6,073 bases of DNA, from contig JAUXWS010000098.1 of NCBI GenBank assembly GCA_030685015.1, positions 1-6,073 on the forward strand, in the 5' to 3' direction. Positions 1 through 5,700 of this stretch are shown one piece after another. This DNA is from a bacterium. GTDB lineage: Bacteria; CAIWAD01. Within the stretch, counting starts at the first letter, position 1, and each line of letters begins with the position of its first letter. The notes below the pieces were generated by a model. That model had not been told where the DNA came from, searched no databases, and saw only the letters and a program-made list of their open reading frames with translations. The translations under genes were made by a program, and so were the position numbers.

Positions 1-60
1 CGCGCTACGCGCTCCTTCCGGCGCTCCGGGCGCGGGTGGCGTGAACCTCTCGATGGGCAT
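1..60 (-). CDS. 5' end of a truncated unknown gene
   Basis: A start codon (ATG, 60-58) opens a frame that stays open to the left edge and gives only 20 residues, beginning MPIERFTPPAP. A purine-rich Shine-Dalgarno (AAGGAGAGGAG) lies just upstream, with one GGAG six bases from the ATG, which makes the start credible. The residues are Pro/Ala/Gly-rich and no family can be recognised. The gene points the same way as the main operon but is about 480 bp beyond it, behind a terminator-like hairpin and several palindromes, so it probably has its own promoter. The reading rests on the ribosome binding site and an open frame, not on homology. Confidence 0.5.
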   Translation of the reverse strand, partial: MPIERFTPPAPGAPEGARSA

Positions 61-74
61 GCGGCTCTCCTCTC

Positions 75-111
75 CTTGGACCATGAGATTTACCTCACTT
101 TTGTGTCCAAG
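75..111 (-). repeat. Inverted repeat in leader of left gene
   Basis: The arms CTTGGAC (75-81) and GTCCAAG (105-111) are perfect complements. Inside them a second pair, TGAG (84-87) and CTCA (94-97), can extend the structure across an uneven internal loop. The left arm touches the Shine-Dalgarno of the gene starting at 60, so folding of the mRNA leader could affect its translation. The long asymmetric interior makes this a moderate structure at best. Confidence 0.35.
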
Positions 112-132
112 AAAACTGGGGGCGAGTCACGA

Positions 133-153
133 ACTGTAACAGGCTGTTACAGT
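133..153. promoter_or_regulatory. Perfect 21-bp palindrome, probable operator
   Basis: ACTGTAACAG (133-142) and CTGTTACAGT (144-153) are exact inverted copies around one central G. Ten-base-pair arms with a one-base centre suit a dimeric DNA-binding protein rather than an RNA hairpin, which needs a loop. It lies about 75-95 bp upstream of the truncated gene starting at 60 and about 390 bp beyond the operon end, so control of the left gene is the simplest reading. The binding protein is unknown, and no other copy is visible in the window. Confidence 0.55.
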
Positions 154-174
154 ATGGTCGACCCAGGAAAAGGG

Positions 175-199
175 GCGGCCGCGGCGGTCGCCGGGCCGC
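175..199 (-). terminator. GC-rich hairpin, weak terminator candidate
   Basis: GCGGCC (175-180) pairs with GGCCGC (194-199), and CGG (182-184) with CCG (191-193) above a single-base bulge, leaving a six-base loop. On the minus strand the hairpin is followed by CCCCTTTTCC, a poor U-tract. It could be a second, distal terminator for the operon ending at 541, or simply a by-product of GC-rich sequence. Confidence 0.3.
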
Positions 200-356
200 G
201 CACGCGGCCACCACCGTCCCTCCTCCAACCGCCAAATCCGGGATGCGCCGCCCACTCCCAGCCAACCGGCCTCGCCGTGCCGACACGAACGAGCAGGGGG
301 TGGTGGGGACACGCCGGGACTTGTCACCTACCCGCCAGGGTTCCCTTCTCATTGCT

Positions 357-376
357 ACAGAAGAAGCTTCTCTTGT
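357..376. repeat. 20-bp near-perfect palindrome
   Basis: The core AGAAGCTTCT (362-371) is a perfect 10-bp palindrome. It extends outward to ACA (357-359) and TGT (374-376), with two mismatched pairs on each side of the core. It sits alone in the non-coding spacer. A dimeric protein site is possible, but there is no contextual support. Confidence 0.3.
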
Positions 377-438
377 GAGGCATGGCTCGGAATCCTCGAA
401 ACGGGTTCCGCCATAGGGCTCCACCGAGATCTGCCCAA

Positions 439-466
439 GGGGAAGGGTTCTTAGGGTGCGTGAGGG
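439..466 (+). other. G-quadruplex motif, looser
   Basis: Four runs of three or more G on the + strand (439-442, 445-447, 454-456, 464-466) have loops of 2, 6 and 7 bases, which just meets the usual four-tract rule. It is the outermost of three such motifs downstream of the operon end. The + strand is the template for the minus-strand operon. Confidence 0.4.
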
Positions 467-475
467 CCTGAAGAT

Positions 476-495
476 GGGGTGGGAGGGGAAGCGGG
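476..495 (+). other. G-quadruplex motif, compact
   Basis: G-tracts at 476-479, 481-483, 485-488 and 493-495 are separated by loops of 1, 1 and 4 bases. Loops this short predict a stable quadruplex. The motif starts two bases beyond the 497-529 hairpin, on the strand that serves as template for the operon, where a folded quadruplex could stall RNA polymerase. Confidence 0.5.
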
Positions 496-496
496 T

Positions 497-529
497 CCGC
501 GCCCCGAGGCGTAAGGTCCCGGGGCGCGG
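497..529 (-). terminator. Operon-end hairpin without U-tract
   Basis: CCGCGCCCCG (497-506) and CGGGGCGCGG (520-529) form a perfect 10-bp GC stem with a 13-base loop. It begins 11 bases after the TGA (543-541) of the last operon gene, where an intrinsic terminator is expected. The minus-strand sequence that follows is C-rich (ACCCGCTTCCCC) with no U-run, so it is not a textbook intrinsic terminator. It may protect the mRNA 3' end or act together with the adjacent template-strand G-tracts. Confidence 0.5.
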
Positions 530-540
530 GCAGGGGTGGG
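521..540 (+). other. G-quadruplex motif next to operon stop
   Basis: G-tracts at 521-524, 528-530, 533-536 and 538-540 have loops of 3, 2 and 1 bases. The motif ends directly against the stop codon at 541 and shares bases with the right arm of the 497-529 hairpin, so in DNA the two structures would compete. Confidence 0.45.
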
Positions 541-1143
541 TCAATTGGCCGGGGCGGGAACCGGTTCGGATGTCGCCGTGACCATGGGCAGTCCCGCCAG
601 GCGGCGCACCAAGGCGATGAGCGAGCGGTCCTCCACCTCCGGATCCGGTGGGCAGGCAGGCACGCCCGCGGTGTCCAGCAGATCGTGTCCCTCTTGGATA
701 ATGCGGTGGATCTCCTTGAAGTCGCGCTGGGCGTCCTGAAGCGGTTTGGCCAGACTGTCCGCGGCTTCCATCACCGCATCGTAGCCGTCGCTGAAGGCCG
801 TCCCCACGAAAAGCAGGCGCTTCCGTGCGTTGTACTCGGCCAGGGCCGCGGCTTCCGCGCGGGGCAAGTAGCGCGTCACTTGGTCAAGGGCGCATTCGGC
901 TCCCTCCTTCCACCGGGTGGCATGGTCGTTGCGCACCCTCTGCAGTTCATCCGGATGGACCTTCCCCTCCTGCATTCGAGTGCGTGCCTCCTGCAATCCA
1001 TCCTGGAAAGCCAGGCGGTAAGTGTCGTCGACATGGGCGTCGATCAGGGGCGGCACGCCAACATGGGTACCTTCGAGCCCCTGACGGTAACCGGCCAGAC
1101 AGGCCTTGCTGATCTGGTGGACGAGGATCGGGTCGCGGGTCAT
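541..1143 (-). CDS. Unknown 200-residue helical protein, last gene of operon
   Basis: The chosen start (ATG, 1143-1141) overlaps the upstream TGA as ATGA and has AGGAG seven bases upstream; an in-frame extension further upstream lies inside the previous gene. The product begins MTRDPILVHQ. It is soluble, rich in charged and Ala/Leu residues and probably mostly helical, with a Pro/Ala tail ending PVPAPAN. There is no signal peptide or membrane segment. A short motif, aromatic-x-(Asp/Glu/Gln)-Gly, recurs as YRQG (19-22), FQDG (46-49), WKEG (78-81) and FSDG (117-120), each in a similar helical setting, which suggests degenerate internal repeats. No family was recognised. Translational coupling to the HU-like gene suggests it works with the DNA-handling proteins of this operon. 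Confidence 0.85.
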   Translation of the reverse strand: MTRDPILVHQISKACLAGYRQGLEGTHVGVPPLIDAHVDDTYRLAFQDGLQEARTRMQEGKVHPDELQRVRNDHATRWKEGAECALDQVTRYLPRAEAAALAEYNARKRLLFVGTAFSDGYDAVMEAADSLAKPLQDAQRDFKEIHRIIQEGHDLLDTAGVPACPPDPEVEDRSLIALVRRLAGLPMVTATSEPVPAPAN

Positions 1144-1574
1144 TGGGCGTCTCCTGGTTGGGGCGGATCCGCCGGCACGCACAGCGTGCCGGGGGACTCC
1201 AGCGGAATTGGTTGCATCGTGGGTCGTGCCAAGGGCTCATGGGGAACGCTCGCTCCGGGACGCGACCCTTCCCGCATGCCCAGGCGCGCGGCGAGGCTGG
1301 CTCGGCGCTGGGCATTGGCATGGAATCGAAGAGAGGGCCGATCTGGCAGGGTCATGGGCTCCCGGCCATGCAGGCCGTGGCGCAAGCCCCCCTTACGCAG
1401 GTAGCACTCGAAGTGACCCAGGTACTTCAGCGTGAGCCGGTCGCCCAGGTTCAGCTGGTCAAGCAGATCGGTGAGCGCGCTGGTCACGTCGTGCACGGCC
1501 CGCCGGGCCTCGATCAACGTGAGGCCGTGGGTGGAGCGCAGGCGGCGCACCAGGTCGGATTGGGTCAACGTCAT
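1140..1574 (-). CDS. HU/IHF-family DNA-bending protein, divergent
   Basis: The first ~100 residues follow the HU/IHF layout. An N-terminal helical pair (TQSDLVRRLRSTHGLTLIEA, about 4-23, then to ~40) leads to the strand region LTLKYLGHFECYL (47-59), matching the HU GFGTFEV signature. A basic, glycine-rich arm follows (RKGGLRHGLHGREP, 60-73), then SLRFHANAQRRASL (81-94), matching the final strand and helix. By hand alignment the conserved Arg-Asn-Pro arm tip, whose proline intercalates in DNA, is not kept, so bending may differ. Residues ~100-144 are a Pro-rich tail absent from the ~90-residue HU proteins. Its start overlaps the upstream stop as ATGA with AGGAG five bases before it. HU relatives are common in plasmid, phage and ICE replication modules. 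Family call good; role inferred. Confidence 0.82.
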   Translation of the reverse strand: MTLTQSDLVRRLRSTHGLTLIEARRAVHDVTSALTDLLDQLNLGDRLTLKYLGHFECYLRKGGLRHGLHGREPMTLPDRPSLRFHANAQRRASLAARLGMREGSRPGASVPHEPLARPTMQPIPLESPGTLCVPADPPQPGDAQ

Positions 1575-2224
1575 CTTGTCTCCTGTGGATTAGGGGCAGG
1601 GCTGTCGGGGAATGGGGTTGGAGATTGCGCATGCTCGAGAACCAGGCCCAGCACCCATGCCAGATGATCGGTCTGGGCCTTGGGGGGCCGCCGGCACAGG
1701 GACGCCTCGGATGAGGTCGGCTCCATCAACCGCGCGCGGACACGCTCCACCAAACCCCGGTCCACTTCCAACAGCCGCCTGACGCGCACGTCCAGGGGCT
1801 GCGGACAGCCCGCCACGTCCAGCACTTGGTTGGGGGTCAGTTGTCGCCATCCAGGATGCTCGGGTGGCCGGGCGGCCAGGGACCGCCGCACGTGTTCGGC
1901 TTCTCGCTCCTTTCGCATGGCTTCGTCGCGAAGCCAGAGACGGTCAAAGGCGCGGCGCAGGTCCTTGCGGATTTGGATGCGTTTGGCACGGCCGGCGTCG
2001 TCCCCACCCAGGAGGAGATCGCGACGTTTCAGCTGGTCGAGATCGCGGGTGAGGAAGTAGGCTCCCCGCACATCGCGCAGCGAGGCGGCCTCCAGCGCCC
2101 TTTGCACGTCCGGCCCATAAGAACTCGACCGGCCCAGCAAGTCCAGGAGACCCCAGGCGCCCGGGGTGGCGAAGTAGACGGGCCGTTCTCCACTGGGCCA
2201 GCGGTCGATGCGTTCTCCTGTCAT
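1571..2224 (-). CDS. Unknown 217-residue charged protein
   Basis: The start (ATG, 2224-2222) has AAGGAG upstream with GGAG five bases from it, in the 14-bp gap after the preceding TGA. Its own TGA overlaps the HU-like start. The product is soluble. Residues 1-65 (MTGERIDRWP, then PVYFATPGAWGLLDLL and RGAYFLTRDLDQL) mix aromatic and hydrophobic residues and may form a small fold. Residues ~76-116 are a strongly charged Arg/Lys/Glu helix that could be coiled coil. QLTPNQVLDVAG (128-139), with the helical stretch after it, resembles a short HTH-like or structural segment. The tail (~200-217) is Pro-rich. No family was recognised. Position between a replication protein and an HU-like protein suggests a replication or partition accessory role, by context only. 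Confidence 0.82.
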   Translation of the reverse strand: MTGERIDRWPSGERPVYFATPGAWGLLDLLGRSSSYGPDVQRALEAASLRDVRGAYFLTRDLDQLKRRDLLLGGDDAGRAKRIQIRKDLRRAFDRLWLRDEAMRKEREAEHVRRSLAARPPEHPGWRQLTPNQVLDVAGCPQPLDVRVRRLLEVDRGLVERVRARLMEPTSSEASLCRRPPKAQTDHLAWVLGLVLEHAQSPTPFPDSPAPNPQETR

Positions 2225-2238
2225 GGTGGCTCCTTGGG

Positions 2239-2664
2239 TCAGAAGGGGATGTCATCGGTTCCGGTGGGACTGGGCGCCGTCTGCGCGCCACTTCCTCCGG
2301 CGGGCACATGCAAGGATTCCAAGAGGGCCGTCGGGAGGGTCTCCTCACCGCCATCCTGCGGCACGGACAGTTTGCGCAGGGCCGCCTGCAGCCTCTCTTG
2401 CGGGATGTGGAAACACTCCTCATTCTTCGACGGCCCAGCGCCACGAAGCACGCGCTGCTGCTGGCGCGTCTTGGACTCGGTGACCCCCATTTCGAACAGG
2501 GACGCGCGCAACCACTCCACCTCATGGTTCACATGGGCAGGCAGCATGCGCTGTTCGTGCAACACCTTTTCGATGCAGGTCAGCAGTTCGGCCGCGGGAT
2601 ACCAGTCCTGCCGCCGCCCCGACTGGTTGAAGGCCATCAGGATAGGGCCCTTCTCCTCCAGCAC
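2239..2664 (-). CDS. C-terminal part of primase-helicase after in-frame amber; SSB-like tip
   Basis: As an independent gene it would start at GTG (2664-2662), which has no clear Shine-Dalgarno, or at ATG (2637-2635) with AAGGG about ten bases upstream. The frame is the same as the primase-helicase, and the codons between TAG and GTG already read NPKALYLQVLAD. That fits directly into the following helix (VLEEKG) and WYPAAELL (21-28), so the domain seems to begin before any start codon. LHEQRMLPAHV through VEWLRASLFEMGV (~35-61) resembles the winged-helix-like end block of DUF3631-type helicases. Residues ~102-134 are a flexible Gly/Pro/Ala/Thr linker. The protein ends TDDIPF, a near match to the SSB tip DDDIPF that recruits replication and repair enzymes. 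Most likely the true C-terminus of the upstream protein, made separately, by readthrough, or cut off by mutation. Confidence 0.7.
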   Translation of the reverse strand: MLEEKGPILMAFNQSGRRQDWYPAAELLTCIEKVLHEQRMLPAHVNHEVEWLRASLFEMGVTESKTRQQQRVLRGAGPSKNEECFHIPQERLQAALRKLSVPQDGGEETLPTALLESLHVPAGGSGAQTAPSPTGTDDIPF

Positions 2665-2700
2665 GTCCGCCAGAACCTGCAGATACAGGGCCTTGGGATT

Positions 2701-2703
2701 CTA
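2701..2703 (-). other. In-frame amber (TAG) codon inside primase-helicase frame
   Basis: The codons read GAG-TAG-AAT, between residues EAE and NPK of one 998-codon frame (5235-2239). Coding character continues on both sides without a shift. It is the only TAG among the stops of this operon; the five other complete frames end in TGA. One base change would restore Gln, Glu, Lys, Leu, Ser, Trp or Tyr. The surrounding sequence does not match the known CARYYA readthrough context. Confidence 0.75.
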
Positions 2704-5235
2704 CTCGGCTTCCAGCGCCTTGTGCTCCACCTCTTTCACCTGACGCAGTTCCATCAGCGTGGCCTCCAGGATGGAGCCTTCCCCGCGCTCCACGTCCAGG
2801 TGTCGGGCAATGGTCAACGGTGGCAGCCAGAGCTCCCGATCGCGGCTGCCCAATCGCCTGCGGTCCACGTTGCGCATGTCATGGGTGACCCGTTCGTGGA
2901 GAGCCAGGCCGTTGCGAAGGCTCCAAACATGCAGCTGGTTGCGCAGGACCCGGGAGGTGATCGCCGCTTCGCGGGCGTCATGGTTCATATCCCCTTCGGG
3001 CAAGTGGTCCGCATCCGCCTCCTTGGTGTGGATGGCCAAGCAGCGGCTCCTCAGGACGTGCTGGATGCGGCCAATGGATCCAAGGCATTTGGGACCGAAC
3101 ACGCAGCGCTCCACGGGCTGCTGGCTCTCGGCATCGCCTTTGGGTAGGATCGCCCCCGCCTGGTACCCGATCAGCAGGATCAGCATCAGGAACTCCTCGC
3201 GTGACCCGGGCCGCGGATTCAGTAGACGCTCCGCCTCATCGATGATGAGCGTGCCCGACGTGTTGGCCACATGCATGCTGGCAGCCGCCTCCGTGGGCCC
3301 GGCACATTTCATGGCGTTGAAGGCCAAGCGCGACACGAAGCTCAAGGCGGTCGTCTTGCCCGATGCCTTGCTGCCATGGAAATGCAGATAGGGCACGGCG
3401 TTGAAGGCGGGAAACACGTAGGTCATCAGGATCCACGTGGCCAGCAAGTCCAGATCCCGGGGATCGGGAAACCAGAGGAAGCGGGTGAGCAGCCGCTTGA
3501 CCTCGTCAAAGAGGTGGCAGCCGGACACGGGTGGGCACTGGTTGTCCAAGAACAAAAACATGTTGTGCGCGAAGGCAGATTCTTGGTCCCAAACGGGGTA
3601 CTTGCGCCCTGGAAAGCGCTTGTATTCCTCTTCATCCTGGGCAAAGAGCGAGTACGGCTCGGTACTCACGTTGAGGCCATCGGGCAGGTTCTGGACGATG
3701 ATCAACTCTTTGTTGACCACATGCACCGGAGTCCCGTCCGATGCCGACATGGGTTCCGTGCGTTGGATATGGACGCCCATGCGCCACGTGGGGACATCGC
3801 CATCGTGCCAGAGACAGAGTCCTGGCTGGAGGATTTGCCGGACCAAGGGGACCTTCGTGCCCGGACTTGTCGACCCTGCGGCATCCGGTCCCGATCCAGT
3901 GGGGGTGGTACGGTTCTGCGGCGAAGACCCGCTTGAGGAACTGGCAGCCAGACGGCTCTGCAGTTCAGCAAGGGGTGTGGGCACGTGTTTCGTCACTCGT
4001 TTGAGCAGGGCCTTGTGTCCCAGGCTGGAGCGCATGCGGATCACGTCAAACACGGGCTCCAGATCGCTTTCCTTCAAGCATTCCGCTTCCTTCGGCAAGC
4101 GGGCGATCAGCATGTCGAGGAGATCCGGCGCTTGCCGCAGCAGGTCCAGGAATTCCTCTTTCGTACCGCCGGCGCGTGCCCAGTCGTTGATGTCCTTGGC
4201 GCCTGGCATGTGCAGCACATGCACATCGCCGTCCTTCATGACCGCCTGGATGGCCATGGCGCTCTTCAGCGCTCGACCCCTTCCTGCCGAATCGTTGTCC
4301 CATGCCAACGTCACGCGCTTCAAATGGGCAAAGCGATGGGCGTTCTTCGCGGTTTCGAGACCCAGGTTGCCCACCGCCGGAATGCCAAAGGCGGCCACCT
4401 GCAAGGCATCCGGAATCCCTTCCGCCAACACGACGGATCGGTCCGGATGGCGCAGGGCGTCCTCGTTCCAGAGGCCGGCCGCCAGGCCTGCCAAGTGCAC
4501 GAACTTCCGCTTGTCACTGGAATCGGGCAGTGCGCGAAACGACATGCCGACGGTGCGACCCCGACTCAGAAGAGGAAACAGGATTCGCGTGTCGTGGAAC
4601 AGGAAGCCCCCACGAGCCGCACGCAAGCCTGCCGCTTCAAAGTCCGTCTGGCTATAGGTTGCCAAGACGGGATGCTTGGCTAGGATTCTGTAGAGCCCTT
4701 CCAGGTTGATCAAGCCCAGCTGGTGCTCACGCATCAGATCCTGGGAAAAACCCCGCGCTTCCAAGTAGGCTCGCGCTTGGCGGGCCGGATCCGTGTCTCC
4801 CATCAACCACCCGTGGGTCGCTCGGGTCAGGGCGGACAGGGTCTCTTCACGCTTATGTCGGGCTTCCTGGGCCGCCACCTCTTCCTGGGTCGGGGGCTTC
4901 AGCGGGATGTTGAGCATGTTGGCACCCAGGCGCAGGGCCTCTTTGAAGTCTACGCCGTTCATGAGCATGAGAAGGTCCAGCACGCTTCCACCCGCACGAC
5001 CACCCGGATGGCTCCAACAGGTGAACGTGTTTCGCTGCAGATCCACATCGCATGAAGGATTCTTGTCCTCGTGGCCGGGAAGAGGGCAGCGAATCTTGCC
5101 ATTGGCAGGAATCGGCCGACCCAGCACCATGCCGATCGTCAGGTCCTGTTTGACCCGATCGATCACGTCCTGATACACACCCACAGAGCCTCCCAACGTC
5201 TGTCCCGGGCTGGCGGCACCATCCGCCAGCCTCAT
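2701..5235 (-). CDS. Primase-helicase: zinc-binding, TOPRIM and Walker ATPase domains
   Basis: A replication-initiation type fusion of 844 residues to the TAG. Residues ~20-112 match a CHC2-type primase zinc domain (C50, H55, C73), with H76 where the last Cys is usual. Residues ~265-330 are TOPRIM: VVLAEGIPDA (E272) and LAWDNDSAG (D313, D315) supply the metal-binding acidic residues of DnaG-like primases. A Ser/Pro/Gly linker (~429-462) leads to a P-loop ATPase: Walker A GSKASGKT (621-628), Walker B TLIIDEAE (662-668), and a likely sensor/arginine region, LRSRCLAIHT (728-737). It should synthesise primers and unwind DNA for the element. The ATG at 5235 has a poor ribosome binding site; GTG codons at V18 or V20 follow GGGAGG (5194-5189) and may be the true start. 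The frame continues past the TAG. Confidence 0.93.
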   Translation of the reverse strand: MRLADGAASPGQTLGGSVGVYQDVIDRVKQDLTIGMVLGRPIPANGKIRCPLPGHEDKNPSCDVDLQRNTFTCWSHPGGRAGGSVLDLLMLMNGVDFKEALRLGANMLNIPLKPPTQEEVAAQEARHKREETLSALTRATHGWLMGDTDPARQARAYLEARGFSQDLMREHQLGLINLEGLYRILAKHPVLATYSQTDFEAAGLRAARGGFLFHDTRILFPLLSRGRTVGMSFRALPDSSDKRKFVHLAGLAAGLWNEDALRHPDRSVVLAEGIPDALQVAAFGIPAVGNLGLETAKNAHRFAHLKRVTLAWDNDSAGRGRALKSAMAIQAVMKDGDVHVLHMPGAKDINDWARAGGTKEEFLDLLRQAPDLLDMLIARLPKEAECLKESDLEPVFDVIRMRSSLGHKALLKRVTKHVPTPLAELQSRLAASSSSGSSPQNRTTPTGSGPDAAGSTSPGTKVPLVRQILQPGLCLWHDGDVPTWRMGVHIQRTEPMSASDGTPVHVVNKELIIVQNLPDGLNVSTEPYSLFAQDEEEYKRFPGRKYPVWDQESAFAHNMFLFLDNQCPPVSGCHLFDEVKRLLTRFLWFPDPRDLDLLATWILMTYVFPAFNAVPYLHFHGSKASGKTTALSFVSRLAFNAMKCAGPTEAAASMHVANTSGTLIIDEAERLLNPRPGSREEFLMLILLIGYQAGAILPKGDAESQQPVERCVFGPKCLGSIGRIQHVLRSRCLAIHTKEADADHLPEGDMNHDAREAAITSRVLRNQLHVWSLRNGLALHERVTHDMRNVDRRRLGSRDRELWLPPLTIARHLDVERGEGSILEATLMELRQVKEVEHKALEAE
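5189..5194 (-). promoter_or_regulatory. Shine-Dalgarno that may set a later primase start
   Basis: GGGAGG on the minus strand lies four bases before GTG codon 18 (5184) and ten bases before GTG codon 20 (5178) of the primase frame. The annotated ATG (5235) has only an AAGG one base away. Starting at codon 20 gives MYQDVIDRVKQDL, close to the usual primase N-terminus, so the first 17-19 residues may not be translated. Confidence 0.4.
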
Positions 5236-5319
5236 GCCTTGTCTTGCGCCTGTCGTGGCCCAGGAGCCACCACTGCAGCGTGCTTCGGGTCACGAGACGG
5301 GCCGAGCCGGTTCACGGTC

Positions 5320-5338
5320 CCCCGGCCCCCGCCCGGGG
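5320..5338 (-). terminator. GC hairpin just after HTH gene, possible attenuator
   Basis: CCCCGG (5320-5325) pairs with CCGGGG (5333-5338) around a seven-base loop. It begins three bases after the HTH stop codon, in the 106-bp gap before the primase start. No U-tract follows on the minus strand, so full termination is unlikely. It could reduce read-through into, or stabilise mRNA for, the two differently needed products. Confidence 0.3.
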
Positions 5339-5341
5339 CCC

Positions 5342-5668
5342 TCAGGCCCTGGACAACATGAAGTCCACCACATCCAGCGGCTCGTACAAGACCATGCGGC
5401 CCACCACCACGTGGCGGGGCACGGGCAGGCCGGCCCAGCGCCGGTTGCGCAGGGTACCCACCGTCCGTTTGAGCACACGGGCCACCTCGACCTCGGTCAA
5501 GAGGGCCGGCTGCCGAGCGGGCGCGTGGCCCAGCTCCCGGTGGATGGCCTCCACCAGGCGCCGGCGGCGCTCCTCGTCGGGCAGGTCGCGGAAGGCCGTG
5601 TGGGCCTGGGACACCGTGGTCTGGCGCGCGGGGCGCTCGTGGATGAGGGGCGAATGGGTGTGTCGCAT
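5342..5668 (-). CDS. AlpA/excisionase-type winged-HTH DNA-binding protein
   Basis: Residues ~57-104 fit the small winged-HTH of AlpA, excisionases and MerR relatives. LLTEVEVARVLKR is the first helix pair, TVGTLRNRRWAG the recognition helix, and PRHVVVGRMVLYEPLDVVDF the wing and final helix. Residues 1-50 are basic and charged (DEERRRRLVEAIHREL, 31-46), probably an extra helix for dimer or partner contacts. The start (ATG, 5668-5666) has GGAG nine bases upstream (5681-5678) and is the only good one. Proteins of this type control gene expression or excision of mobile elements. Being first in the operon, next to the divergent control region, suggests it binds the inverted repeats there and may autoregulate. 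Whether it is a regulator or an excision factor cannot be told; no integrase is in view. Confidence 0.85.
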   Translation of the reverse strand: MRHTHSPLIHERPARQTTVSQAHTAFRDLPDEERRRRLVEAIHRELGHAPARQPALLTEVEVARVLKRTVGTLRNRRWAGLPVPRHVVVGRMVLYEPLDVVDFMLSRA

Positions 5669-5700
5669 GAAATTCGACTCCGTATGTTTTGGGACTCTTG

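Larger units (their letters stand above)
61..540. other. Non-coding spacer with palindromes and G-rich tracts
   Basis: No convincing gene lies between the operon end (541) and the left partial gene (60). Frames open on both strands here have no Shine-Dalgarno, run through hairpins and have low-complexity Arg/Pro/Gly composition typical of GC-rich non-coding DNA. What can be seen is a 10-bp terminator-like hairpin at 497-529, three plus-strand G-quadruplex motifs (439-540), a 20-bp near-palindrome (357-376), a GC hairpin (175-199), a perfect 10-bp-arm palindrome (133-153) and a leader inverted repeat (75-111). A small RNA or an origin/transfer site cannot be excluded. Confidence 0.6.

Noticed and set aside
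95-544. 149-codon minus-strand frame downstream of the operon
   Set aside because: TTG start inside the preceding gene's stop, no Shine-Dalgarno, runs through the terminator-like hairpin, and its Arg/Pro-rich sequence matches nothing.
1584-1592. DnaA-box-like TGTGGATTA
   Set aside because: One isolated copy with a mismatch, inside the end of a gene at the HU-like Shine-Dalgarno; no cluster.
1826-2743. 305-codon open frame on the + strand
   Set aside because: Runs antisense across three genes with good starts; low-complexity Cys/Ser/Arg sequence.
2308-3147. Long open frame on the + strand opposite the primase-helicase
   Set aside because: Antisense shadow of GC-rich coding sequence; no recognisable domain or ribosome binding site, while the minus frame has clear motifs.
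3437-4657. 406-codon open frame on the + strand
   Set aside because: Composition is Arg/Ser/Pro-rich with no domains, and it lies wholly opposite the TOPRIM and ATPase regions.
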